Origin: CAKVLS01 sp045651685
GTDB lineage: Bacteria; Bacillota; Clostridia; Christensenellales; UBA1242
Length of the DNA stretch: 26,956 nucleotides
Direction of reading: 5' to 3'
Assembly: GCA_045651685.1 (NCBI GenBank)
Contig: JAZRSV010000032.1
Location: 1 to 26,956 of the forward strand
Position numbers and translations under genes: made by a program. The notes under the pieces were generated by a model. The model did no database searches, was not told the origin of the DNA, and saw nothing but the letters and a program-made list of their open reading frames with translations. The stretch's first letter is position 1. The number at the start of each line of letters is the position of its first letter. Below are positions 6,557-12,903 of this stretch, piece by piece.

Positions 6557-7256
6557 ATTGCGTAGGCAAATTAAAATAATTTAGCACCCCACACATAATG
6601 AGATAACAAACCTTTTGTTTATAATCTTCTGTTTGCAAAAGTTTTTCTTCTTCTGGGTTGCTAACAAAACCGCATTCTACAATAACCGCAGGTAGATTAG
6701 TGCAGTTAACTATAAAATAATCGCCACTGCTTGTTGTTTGTTTTGCGTTGGGTAGTGTCGTGATAAATTGTTGTTGTATACAGTCTGCAAGATTTTTGCC
6801 TTCGGTGTTGTTTTGTTTATAAAAAACTTGTGCGCCTTTGCAACTTTTTAGGGCAAAACTATTCATGTGTATAGATATAACGCAAGCAGGGTTAGTTTGA
6901 TCTATTATTTGTTTGCGTTTTTGCATATCGCTTTTTTTGAGATTTTTGTCTTTAGTATTATACAAGCCGTCTTTAGTTGATCTTGTCATTATTGTCTCTA
7001 TGCCAGCTTGCTTTAGTTGTTTTGATAAAGTTATTGCGTAGGCAAGGTTTAAGTCGCTTTCTTTTATGTTAGTTTGCGTGCCAACACTACCACCATCTAT
7101 GCCACCATGCCCAGCATCTATCACAACACTATATTTGGGCGGCGGGGTGGTAGCAACATATTCTGTCTTGTAGCTTGCTGCGATAAGTGCTGCCGAAAAA
7201 ATCCCAACAACTGCAACAAATATTAAAAAATTGCGAGCTTTTATTATAAAAAACAT
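6555..7256 (-). CDS. cwlD: N-acetylmuramoyl-L-alanine amidase, CwlD-like
   Basis: This 233-aa zinc amidase (Amidase_3) cleaves the MurNAc-L-Ala bond of peptidoglycan. An N-terminal hydrophobic segment (about residues 9-28) after a basic residue pair makes a signal anchor or signal peptide, placing the enzyme outside the membrane. Zinc ligands are H50 (DAGHGG), E66 (IKESDLN) and H130 (SIHMNS); the catalytic Glu is E194 (VECGF). It has one catalytic domain and no SH3 or LysM repeats, and the length matches CwlD, which makes muramic lactam in spore cortex. With the SigH-like gene nearby, that fits a sporulation role, but a vegetative cell-wall role is possible. GGAG is only 2 bases from the ATG; no better in-frame start exists because a TAA lies 15 bases upstream. 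Confidence 0.85.
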   Translation of the reverse strand: MFFIIKARNFLIFVAVVGIFSAALIAASYKTEYVATTPPPKYSVVIDAGHGGIDGGSVGTQTNIKESDLNLAYAITLSKQLKQAGIETIMTRSTKDGLYNTKDKNLKKSDMQKRKQIIDQTNPACVISIHMNSFALKSCKGAQVFYKQNNTEGKNLADCIQQQFITTLPNAKQTTSSGDYFIVNCTNLPAVIVECGFVSNPEEEKLLQTEDYKQKVCYLIMCGVLNYFNLPTQ

Positions 7257-7337
7257 TTCTCCACCAACTTACATAAAAAAATAACAAAAAATGTGAAAAA
7301 CCTTTATTTTTTGCTTGACAAAGCCGAATTTGTGCAC

Positions 7338-7390
7338 TTATCCACAGAGTTATCCACATTTATCCACAAAAAAGCACCTAGTTATCCACG
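7338..7390 (+). promoter_or_regulatory. Cluster of four DnaA boxes
   Basis: TTATCCACA occurs perfectly at 7338-7346, 7350-7358 and 7360-7368, with TTATCCACG at 7382-7390. All are in the same orientation, spaced 12, 10 and 22 bases start to start. A weaker inverted match (complement CAATCCACA) ends near 7447. The 10-12 base spacing puts boxes on nearly the same helix face, as in DnaA-assembly regions. It sits in the 294-base gap between the divergent cwlD and mrnC genes. Confidence 0.85.
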
Positions 7391-7420
7391 ATTATCGAAC
7401 TATATTTCTAATATATTCGC

Positions 7421-7455
7421 TTGTGAAACGCAATATTCTGTGGATTGTTTCACAA
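7421..7455. repeat. 9-bp inverted repeat made of everted parS-like half sites
   Basis: TTGTGAAAC (7421-7429) and GTTTCACAA (7447-7455) are perfect inverted copies separated by 17 bases. TGTTTCAC at 7446-7453 equals a parS half site, and GTGAAACG (7423-7430) is the opposite half with one mismatch. They point outward instead of forming the contiguous 16-bp parS palindrome. It lies between the DnaA boxes and the AT-rich 13-mers. Confidence 0.7.
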
Positions 7456-7477
7456 AAATATAGGCAGAGAGTTGTAG

Positions 7478-7503
7478 TTATATAAATATATTATATAAAT
7501 ATA
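7478..7503 (+). repeat. Tandem AT-only 13-mers (possible DNA unwinding element)
   Basis: TTATATAAATATA is repeated exactly twice in tandem (7478-7490 and 7491-7503). It contains no G or C and is followed by further AT-rich sequence to about 7513. Tandem AT-rich 13-mers beside DnaA boxes are the layout of the E. coli oriC unwinding element. The right end runs into the mrnC promoter. Confidence 0.75.
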
Positions 7504-7515
7504 ATTTATTTTTGT

Positions 7516-7544
7516 TTGAAAAGCACATATCCTTGTGTTATAAT
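7516..7544 (+). promoter_or_regulatory. mrnC operon promoter, extended -10, leaderless type
   Basis: TTGAAA (7516-7521), a 17-base spacer, then TGT directly before a perfect TATAAT (7539-7544). The ATG of mrnC begins at 7551, 6 bases after the -10, so the transcript should start at the start codon. This is the best-matched promoter in the window and would drive the whole mrnC-to-nucleoside-hydrolase run. Confidence 0.75.
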
Positions 7545-7550
7545 CAAATC

Positions 7551-7979
7551 ATGGATAAGATTAATGTTGGTTTTGACCTAAATATTATTGATGATAACGA
7601 AATAAACAAAATCAATCCTCAAAGTTTAGCTTTTGTAGGAGATGCGGTATATACATTGTTTGTTCGCACATATTTTTGTGAGCATGACAAGGTAAAAAGC
7701 AAACTATTGCACAAAAAGGTTATTGATTTTGTAAAAGCTTCTGCGCAAAGTCAAGCGTTAGATAATATCATGGATATATTGACAGAAAAAGAAGTAGACA
7801 TTGCAAAGCGTGCAAGAAATACCAAAGTAAACAGCATGGCAAAGCATGCCAAAATGATAGAGTACAAAAAGAGCACAGGTTTTGAAGCGTTGCTTGGATA
7901 TTTGTACCTTACAGGTCAAAACGATAGACTTAATCAAATATTACACCTTGCAGTACAAGGTTTTGGGGGACAACAATGA
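7551..7979 (+). CDS. mrnC: Mini-ribonuclease III (23S rRNA maturation)
   Basis: This 142-aa protein is a catalytic RNase III domain without a double-stranded RNA-binding domain, which trims 23S rRNA precursor ends. The hallmark NPQSLAFVGDAVY (residues 22-34) contains catalytic D31. The KKSTGFEALLGYLYL helix near the C-terminus supplies the second acidic cluster (E in FEALLG). I start it at ATG 7551, not at an in-frame TTG at 7512 that lies inside the promoter: 7551 gives the normal family length and begins at the predicted transcription start. There is no Shine-Dalgarno. Its stop overlaps the rlmB start by 4 bases. The order mrnC-rlmB-(yacP)-sigH is that of Bacillus. Confidence 0.92.
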   Translation: MDKINVGFDLNIIDDNEINKINPQSLAFVGDAVYTLFVRTYFCEHDKVKSKLLHKKVIDFVKASAQSQALDNIMDILTEKEVDIAKRARNTKVNSMAKHAKMIEYKKSTGFEALLGYLYLTGQNDRLNQILHLAVQGFGGQQ

Positions 7980-8701
7980 TTATAGAAGGCAAAAATAGCG
8001 TATACGAAGCTTTGGTAGCAGGTACAACCTTTAACAAACTTATGGTTGCAAAAGGTTTGACCGATGATACCAGCAACAAAATAATTGATCTTGCTAGACA
8101 AAAAAACATTTTTATCACCTTTGTTGACAAAAAAGTTTTAGATAGATCTAGCGAAACTGGTAGACATCAAGGTTTTGTGGCAGATATTACAGATTTTGTT
8201 TATAATACTGTAGAAGAAATATTACAAACAGCCGAAGATAAAAACGAACCAGCATTTTTGGTAGTTTTGGACGGTATCGAAGATCCTCACAATTTGGGCA
8301 GTATTATTAGAGTGTGCGAGTGTGCTGGTGTGCATGGTATAGTTATACCAAAGCAAAGAGCTTGTGCTGTCAATGGTACTGTTATAAAAGTTAGCGCTGG
8401 TGCTTGTAGTCATCTAAAGATCGCAAGAGTGACCAATGTTAACCAAACTATAGAATTTCTAAAAAAACAGGGCGTATGGATATATAGTGCAGATATGGAT
8501 GGCGAAACTGCATATCGTAGCAACTTAAAAGGTCCAATTGCATTAGTTATAGGCAACGAGGGCAAAGGTGTTAGCAAACTTACAAAACAACTATGCGATG
8601 GCAACATTTGTTTGCCAATGTATGGTAAGGTTAACTCGCTTAATGCTTCTACTGCAACAAGTGCACTTGTATACGAAATAGTAAGACAAAGGAATTTTTA
8701 A
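7976..8701 (+). CDS. rlmB: 23S rRNA 2'-O-methyltransferase RlmB (SpoU/TrmH family)
   Basis: This 241-aa SPOUT methyltransferase has the N-terminal substrate-binding domain (IEGKNSVYEAL at residues 2-12). The three knotted-fold motifs follow: DGIEDPHNLGSIIR, VIGNEGKGVS and LNASTATSALVYE. It is expected to methylate the ribose of G2251 (E. coli numbering) in the peptidyl-transferase P loop of 23S rRNA. The second domain and order of motifs are complete. It overlaps mrnC by 4 bases and the sigma-factor gene by 1 base, so translation is probably coupled. A tRNA-directed TrmH paralogue is the main alternative; the mrnC neighbourhood favours RlmB. Confidence 0.9.
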   Translation: MIIEGKNSVYEALVAGTTFNKLMVAKGLTDDTSNKIIDLARQKNIFITFVDKKVLDRSSETGRHQGFVADITDFVYNTVEEILQTAEDKNEPAFLVVLDGIEDPHNLGSIIRVCECAGVHGIVIPKQRACAVNGTVIKVSAGACSHLKIARVTNVNQTIEFLKKQGVWIYSADMDGETAYRSNLKGPIALVIGNEGKGVSKLTKQLCDGNICLPMYGKVNSLNASTATSALVYEIVRQRNF

Positions 8702-9315
8702 TGACAAATATAGACGAACCATTGGTAGAAAAGGTTTTGCAAGGCGATAGTGATGCGTTTGAAGAACTTTGTATCAAGTACAAACCATTAGTAAACTCTA
8801 TTGCGCGCAAATACTTTTTGGTAGGCGCTGGCATTGATGACCTTACGCAAGAAGGTATGATTGGACTATACAGAGCTTGTGTTGACTACAACAAACAAAG
8901 TGCAGCATCATTTAAGACTTTTGCGGCACTATGCATAAGACGCCGTATACAAACTGCTGTAAAATCAGCCAATCGCAACAAAAACATGCCACTTAATACA
9001 TACATCTCTATAGATACTCAAGGTATGCTTGTAGTTGGTATCAAACAAGGTGCCGAAGAGGAAGAAGAAGAGAGTGGTATTTATATTAATCCAGACTTGT
9101 GCTCGCCAGAACAAAATATGATATCTGATGAAAATTTAGAAGAAATCAATTATCATATCAATACGCTTTTAAGCGAGTTTGAAAAAAAAGTTCTTGCATT
9201 GTATGTCGAGGGTAGCAACTATGTAGAGATTGCAAAAAAATTCCAAAAGGACCCTAAAAGCATTGACAATGCACTAAATAGGATTAAAATAAAACTAAAG
9301 TTTTTAAGAAATTAA
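8701..9315 (+). CDS. sigH: RNA polymerase sigma factor SigH-like
   Basis: This 204-aa sigma-70-type factor has region 2 from about residue 20 (KYKPLVNSIARKYFLVGAG, then DDLTQEGMIGLYRA and SFKTFAALCIRRRI). Region 4 is near the C-terminus (LSEFEKKVLALYVEGSNYVEIA, then KSIDNALNRIK), with a helix-turn-helix. The FLVGA, QEGMIGLY and KSIDNAL stretches match SigH of Bacillus, which transcribes early sporulation and transition-phase genes, more closely than other sigma classes. A Glu-rich linker (about residues 120-126) is longer than usual. Its place after mrnC-rlmB is the conserved sigH position; the yacP/rae1 gene usually between is missing. AGGA precedes the ATG, which overlaps the rlmB stop by one base. 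Confidence 0.88.
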   Translation: MTNIDEPLVEKVLQGDSDAFEELCIKYKPLVNSIARKYFLVGAGIDDLTQEGMIGLYRACVDYNKQSAASFKTFAALCIRRRIQTAVKSANRNKNMPLNTYISIDTQGMLVVGIKQGAEEEEEESGIYINPDLCSPEQNMISDENLEEINYHINTLLSEFEKKVLALYVEGSNYVEIAKKFQKDPKSIDNALNRIKIKLKFLRN

Positions 9316-9341
9316 ATTTATATTTTAAGGAGAAAAATTTT

Positions 9342-10451
9342 ATGGGTTATCTAGCTTTGTACAGAAAGTTTAGACCAACAATATTTGATGATGTTATAGG
9401 TCAAGACCATATTACAAAAACTTTAATTAACCAAATTAACAAAGGCACTATCGGTCATGCATATTTGTTTACTGGTAGTCGTGGTACAGGTAAGACAACT
9501 TGTGCAAAGATATTTTCTCGCGCAGTCAACTGCCTTAACCCAGTTAATGGTTCTCCTTGTGGCGAATGTGCAGTGTGCAGAGCACTTGCCGAAAGCAACA
9601 GTGTTGACATTTTAGAAATTGACGCAGCATCAAACAATAGAGTTGATGAGATTAGAGAATTAAGAGAAAAAATTAAGTACCCACCAATACATGGCAAGTA
9701 CAAAGTATATATCGTTGACGAGGTTCATATGCTTACTGATAGTGCATTTAATGCTCTATTAAAAACATTAGAAGAACCACCTCAACATGCTATATTTATT
9801 TTGGCAACAACCGAAGTTCACAAGTTGCCAGCTACTATTCTTTCTCGTTGTATGAGATTTGATTTTAGATTAGTCAGCACACAATTATTAGTAGATTTGC
9901 TTAAAAAAGTATTCAAAAAGAGCAATATTCTATATGACGACCAATCAGTCGAAGCTATCGCAGCAGCGGGAGAAGGTAGCGTTAGAGACACACTTTCTAT
10001 TGCCGACTGTGTAGTCGCTTTTGGTAATGGTAAGGTAGAATACGAAACCGTTTTAAGTATTTTGGGCTTGAGTGATAGACAATCTGTTATCAACCTTGCA
10101 GACAAAATTATTAATGCAGATGTTGGTGGTGTGTTAGACGAAATTAACACTTGCTACAACCTTGGTAAAAACTTAATTGTTCTTGCAAAAGATATGACAG
10201 TGCATTTTAGAAATTTGCTTGTTATCAAAAATTGTAAAGATAGCAAAACTATTCTTAACCAAGCACAAGATGTATATGACAAACTAAAAGAACAAGCAGA
10301 CAAAGTATCGGTAAAGTTATTGCTTACATATATGCAAAAGTTTAGTTCGATAGAGGCCGAATTAAAATACGCTCTTAACCCAAGAGTGTTGGTCGAAGTT
10401 GTTAGTTTAGAGTGTGCTAGTTTGGATCCAAACGGTATATCAAAAAACTAA
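9342..10451 (+). CDS. dnaX: DNA polymerase III gamma subunit (zero-frame product of dnaX)
   Basis: This 369-aa AAA+ clamp-loader ATPase has Walker A GSRGTGKT (45-52) and zinc-binding Cys64, 73, 76 and 79. Walker B is DEVH (126-129) and the SRC arginine-finger motif is at 168-170. Domain III follows and ends soon after LNPRVLVEVVSL. It loads the sliding clamp in the replisome. The zero-frame protein is gamma-sized and lacks the tau tail. Its last codons are TCA AAA AAC TAA, and the heptamer A AAA AAC directly before the stop is a canonical -1 slippery site. The missing tail lies in the -1 frame (see 10448-10816). AAGGAG precedes the ATG. It is followed by ybaB and recR as in many bacteria. Confidence 0.93.
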   Translation: MGYLALYRKFRPTIFDDVIGQDHITKTLINQINKGTIGHAYLFTGSRGTGKTTCAKIFSRAVNCLNPVNGSPCGECAVCRALAESNSVDILEIDAASNNRVDEIRELREKIKYPPIHGKYKVYIVDEVHMLTDSAFNALLKTLEEPPQHAIFILATTEVHKLPATILSRCMRFDFRLVSTQLLVDLLKKVFKKSNILYDDQSVEAIAAAGEGSVRDTLSIADCVVAFGNGKVEYETVLSILGLSDRQSVINLADKIINADVGGVLDEINTCYNLGKNLIVLAKDMTVHFRNLLVIKNCKDSKTILNQAQDVYDKLKEQADKVSVKLLLTYMQKFSSIEAELKYALNPRVLVEVVSLECASLDPNGISKN

Positions 10452-10528
10452 TTAAGGAGAACTATGTTGCTGTCACAAACAAGCCGTTGGAGAAGATAGA
10501 CAACTCAGCCAACAACTTGTGGGGACAG
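10442..10528 (+). promoter_or_regulatory. Predicted -1 programmed frameshift signal in dnaX
   Basis: The slippery heptamer A AAA AAC (10442-10448) is in correct register and is followed at once by the zero-frame TAA. Downstream, a three-tiered stem can form: CTGTC (10470-10474) with GACAG (10524-10528), ACAAG (10479-10483) with CTTGT (10516-10520), and GTTGG (10486-10490) with CCAAC (10509-10513). It begins 21 bases after the heptamer, further than usual. AAGGAG at 10454-10459 lies between them and heads only an 11-codon open frame (10464-10499), which ends early. Confidence 0.6.
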
Positions 10529-10816
10529 GTAGTATCAAAACTTCGTACGACATCGCATACAATTTTGTATACAGCGTGTGGAGATATAAGACAAGTTGTC
10601 CTTAATCAAAATGAGTTGGTACTTTTTGTTCAAGATGAATATTTATATAACATACTAATCAAACCATCTAACTTTGGAGTTTTGGTAGAGATGCTTGCAA
10701 AGGTAAACCGCAACGCCTCACTAAAAATAGAAAAAAAGCAAAGCGCTCAAAAAAATAGTGAGCAAGATATTTTGCTTTTACAAAAGAAGTTTGGTAAAAT
10801 GTTAGTTGTAAAATAA
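10448..10816 (+). CDS. dnaX: Tau-specific C-terminal part of dnaX (-1 frame)
   Basis: After a -1 slip at AAC, reading continues from 10448 for 122 codons to the TAA at 10814-10816, giving a 491-aa tau-like product. The tail has an Asn/Ser linker, then NLWGQVVSKLR, a hydrophobic helix and strands (LYTACGDIRQVVLNQNELVLFV). This resembles the Trp-initiated C-terminal domain of Firmicutes DnaX, which contacts the polymerase or helicase. Read alone, it has only a TTG at 10487 with no Shine-Dalgarno at a proper distance, so independent initiation is unlikely. The -1 frame is open on both sides of the junction. A real frameshift mutation or assembly error in the A6 run is the alternative. Confidence 0.7.
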   Translation, partial: LIKENYVAVTNKPLEKIDNSANNLWGQVVSKLRTTSHTILYTACGDIRQVVLNQNELVLFVQDEYLYNILIKPSNFGVLVEMLAKVNRNASLKIEKKQSAQKNSEQDILLLQKKFGKMLVVK

Positions 10817-10836
10817 TTTTTTTAGGAGATAGATTT

Positions 10837-11163
10837 ATGTTCAAAGGTAATTTTGGTGGTGGTTTTGGCAATATGCAAAATATGATTCGCCAAGCACAAA
10901 AAATGCAAGAAGATTTGCAACGCAAACAAGCAGAGCTAGAAGAAGCAGAAGTAATAGGCGCTTCTGGTGGTGGCATGGTAGAAGTTGTTATGAGTGGCAA
11001 AGGCGTTGTAAAATCTGTAAAATTTAAGCCAGAAGCTGTTGATCCAGATGATGTAGAAATGCTAGAAGACCTAACTCTTGCAGCAATCAATGATGCTAGA
11101 GCTCAAGTAGATGCTTTGCGCAAAGAAAAACTAGGTGCTATGGCTGATGGGGGTATGCTATAA
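10837..11163 (+). CDS. ybaB: YbaB/EbfC nucleoid-associated protein
   Basis: This 108-aa small DNA-binding protein forms a dimer with tweezer-like helices. It has a Gly/Phe-rich N-terminus (FKGNFGGGFGNMQN), a long amphipathic helix (MIRQAQKMQEDLQRKQAELEEAEV), then the conserved GGGMVEVVMSGKGVVKSVKF sheet and a second helix with LTLAAINDARAQVDALR. Length and layout are standard. TAGGAGATAG precedes the ATG. It sits between dnaX and recR, its conserved position, and its stop is 2 bases before recR. Confidence 0.95.
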   Translation: MFKGNFGGGFGNMQNMIRQAQKMQEDLQRKQAELEEAEVIGASGGGMVEVVMSGKGVVKSVKFKPEAVDPDDVEMLEDLTLAAINDARAQVDALRKEKLGAMADGGML

Positions 11164-11165
11164 AC

Positions 11166-11759
11166 ATGGCAAACAATGTAAAGTCCTTGGAAAAATTAAT
11201 AGGGGCTTTTATGATGCTACCAGGTGTTGGCTACAAAACAGCACAGCGTTATGCTTACAGTATACTTAATGCAGATAAACAAGAAGTAGAAAATTTGTCT
11301 CAAGCACTTGTAGACGCAAAAAACAATATTAAATTTTGTTCTGTTTGTGGTAATTTTAGCGAAGATGATACTTGTGATATTTGCCAAAGTAGAAAAAGTA
11401 AGATTATCTGTGTAGTTAAAGAACCAAAAGATGTTGCAGTTTTAGAAAAAATTCGCAACCTAAATTGCTTGTATCATGTATTGCATGGTTGTATTAACCC
11501 ACTAGAGGGTAAAGGTCCTAACGATATAAAGATAAAAGAATTATTAGTTAGAGTAAACACTGATGAAATACAAGAAGTAATTATGGCGACCAACCCTGAT
11601 GTAGAGGGAGAGGCGACAGCCTTGTATGTTTCTAGATTATTAAAGCCACTTGGCATCAAAGTCACCAGACTTGCCCAAGGCATTGCTATGGGTAGTGAAC
11701 TAGAATACGCAGACGAGGTCACTTTAACAAGAGCTATAGAGAGCAGAAAAGAAATTTAG
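11166..11759 (+). CDS. recR: Recombination mediator protein RecR
   Basis: This 197-aa protein acts with RecF/RecO to load RecA at single-stranded gaps. It has the helix-hairpin-helix (LPGVGYKTAQR, about 18-28) for DNA binding. A C4 zinc finger uses Cys58, 61, 70 and 73. The Toprim domain includes CVVKEPKDVAVLE and ATNPDVEGEATALY with its acidic residues. The tail ends in LTRAIESRKEI, the usual RecR C-terminus. Length is normal. The 2-base gap after ybaB implies cotranscription and probable translational coupling. Confidence 0.96.
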   Translation: MANNVKSLEKLIGAFMMLPGVGYKTAQRYAYSILNADKQEVENLSQALVDAKNNIKFCSVCGNFSEDDTCDICQSRKSKIICVVKEPKDVAVLEKIRNLNCLYHVLHGCINPLEGKGPNDIKIKELLVRVNTDEIQEVIMATNPDVEGEATALYVSRLLKPLGIKVTRLAQGIAMGSELEYADEVTLTRAIESRKEI

Positions 11760-11807
11760 AAATTTTTTAAGAGCCGATTAAAAAATAATAAAAAAGGAAA
11801 AAACATT

Positions 11808-12818
11808 TTGAAAAACATTATTTTAATAACCGACCCAAATGAAGATCCAGATGATTTGGTAGCACTTATTTTTGCAAGCGCATTAATAAAAACCGAAAAA
11901 ATTAATCTATTAGGCGTAGTATCTACTGTAGGTACAGATCATACCCGTGTTAATAGAGCAAAATATGCAAAAGGTGTTCTTGCAAATCTAAAAACCAATG
12001 TGCCTGTATGTGTAGGTGACAGATATATTATCGACTACGAAACTCGTAGATTGCAAGATGATATATTTATCGACAGCAAACAATTGCCAAAATTGTTAGA
12101 ATTAGGTGCAGATGTAGAGACTGATGCAGATAAGTTTATAACCAATCTTTTGACCAATGCCGAAGATAATTCTGTGACTATAGTTGATATTGCTGGTATG
12201 ACAGACCTTGCTAATATGATGAAAAACCATTCAAAGTTGTTTAACCAAAAAGTTGCCGAAATATGCCTAATGAGCAACTTTAGCAAAGAAAAGCAAGGAG
12301 ACAAATACGAGCCAGACCTAAATGCGCATAATAACCAAATAGATGTTGACAGCACAAACTATGTATACGACTATGTGCAAAAAAATAATATAACAACATA
12401 TGTTATGAATAGTAAAAACACCAAAAAAGTGCCAGTATCTATGAAATATTATGAAGACCTAAAGGCAAATGGTGGCATTCTTGCTAATCATGCGTGCGAT
12501 ATTCAAAAAGTTGGTCTAAAACAACACTATGATAATATTTTGATAGGTAAAGCAGAGCCAAAATATACTTTGGAGTGGTTTTATAATACATTTACAACTT
12601 ACAAAACATACGAACAAAGAGACTTTGATACCGTATGGCGTCATGTAGATAGATTGTATTTGTACGATCCACTTACTATGCTTATAGCTATTGATGAGTA
12701 CCGTAATAGTTATTTTGACGAGACTTCTTATGGTGTGCTAAAACTATGCTCTCCAAAAGAAATAGACAAAATATACAAATTGTTTGTAGACTTGCCAAAA
12801 ATTGCAATAAATTATTAA
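11808..12818 (+). CDS. Nucleoside hydrolase-like protein
   Basis: This 336-aa protein begins at TTG with AGG 10 bases upstream; no ATG is in frame nearby. The N-terminal strand ILITDPNEDPDDLVALIFA (residues 5-23) resembles the calcium-binding DTDPGxDD signature of inosine/uridine nucleoside hydrolases, with D9, D13, D15 and D16 as acidic residues. The following LGVVSTVGTDHTRVNRAKY, VPVCVGD and VTIVDIAGMTDLANMM fit the same fold. It would split ribonucleosides into base and ribose. The signature is altered (PNEDPDD), so the substrate may differ, as in NH-like proteins of phages and related enzymes. It lies 48 bases after recR with no terminator between and ends at a strong terminator. Confidence 0.7.
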   Translation: MKNIILITDPNEDPDDLVALIFASALIKTEKINLLGVVSTVGTDHTRVNRAKYAKGVLANLKTNVPVCVGDRYIIDYETRRLQDDIFIDSKQLPKLLELGADVETDADKFITNLLTNAEDNSVTIVDIAGMTDLANMMKNHSKLFNQKVAEICLMSNFSKEKQGDKYEPDLNAHNNQIDVDSTNYVYDYVQKNNITTYVMNSKNTKKVPVSMKYYEDLKANGGILANHACDIQKVGLKQHYDNILIGKAEPKYTLEWFYNTFTTYKTYEQRDFDTVWRHVDRLYLYDPLTMLIAIDEYRNSYFDETSYGVLKLCSPKEIDKIYKLFVDLPKIAINY

Positions 12819-12826
12819 TAAACAAA

Positions 12827-12854
12827 AAACACACTACTTTTGGTGTGTTTTTTT
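12827..12854 (+). terminator. Intrinsic terminator after the nucleoside hydrolase gene
   Basis: AAACACAC (12827-12834) pairs with GTGTGTTT (12843-12850) over an 8-base loop, followed by T residues to 12854. It closes the run that begins at the mrnC promoter, about 5.3 kb upstream; no terminator is seen inside that run. Confidence 0.85.
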
Positions 12855-12903
12855 ATTAACAAAAAGGACTTTGTTTTCATATACAATACAAAATGGGGTA
12901 AAT

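Larger units (their letters stand above)
7338..7503. other. Candidate replication origin (oriC-like)
   Basis: DnaA boxes, an inverted repeat and tandem AT-rich 13-mers lie in this order within 166 bases of non-coding DNA. Everything to the right (7551 to the window end) is transcribed rightward, and the next gene to the left (cwlD) leftward, as expected beside an origin; the genes at 1293-6546 do not follow this. dnaX-ybaB-recR lie near oriC in many Firmicutes. No dnaA or dnaN is in the window, so a DnaA-titrating or DnaA-regulated site is the main alternative. Confidence 0.6.

Noticed and set aside
7423..7453. A true parS site
   Set aside because: The two half sites are everted and 15 bases apart, and one has a mismatch, so the contiguous TGTTTCAC-GTGAAACA palindrome is absent.
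7512..7550. In-frame upstream extension of mrnC from a TTG at 7512
   Set aside because: The extension covers the -35 to -10 region of a near-ideal extended -10 promoter and has no ribosome binding site; the 142-aa form from 7551 matches the family length.
9316..9341. SRP RNA or other RNA gene upstream of dnaX, as in Bacillus
   Set aside because: The gap is only 26 bases and holds just a ribosome binding site.
10442..10447. Transcriptional slippage (Thermus dnaX type) as the source of tau
   Set aside because: The run is only six A residues, shorter than the runs usually needed, while the heptamer is in perfect register for ribosomal -1 slippage. Not fully excluded.
10487..10816. The tau tail as an independent gene starting at TTG 10487
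   Set aside because: The nearest AAGGAG is 27 bases away and serves an ATG in another frame; the same frame is open upstream to the slippery site.
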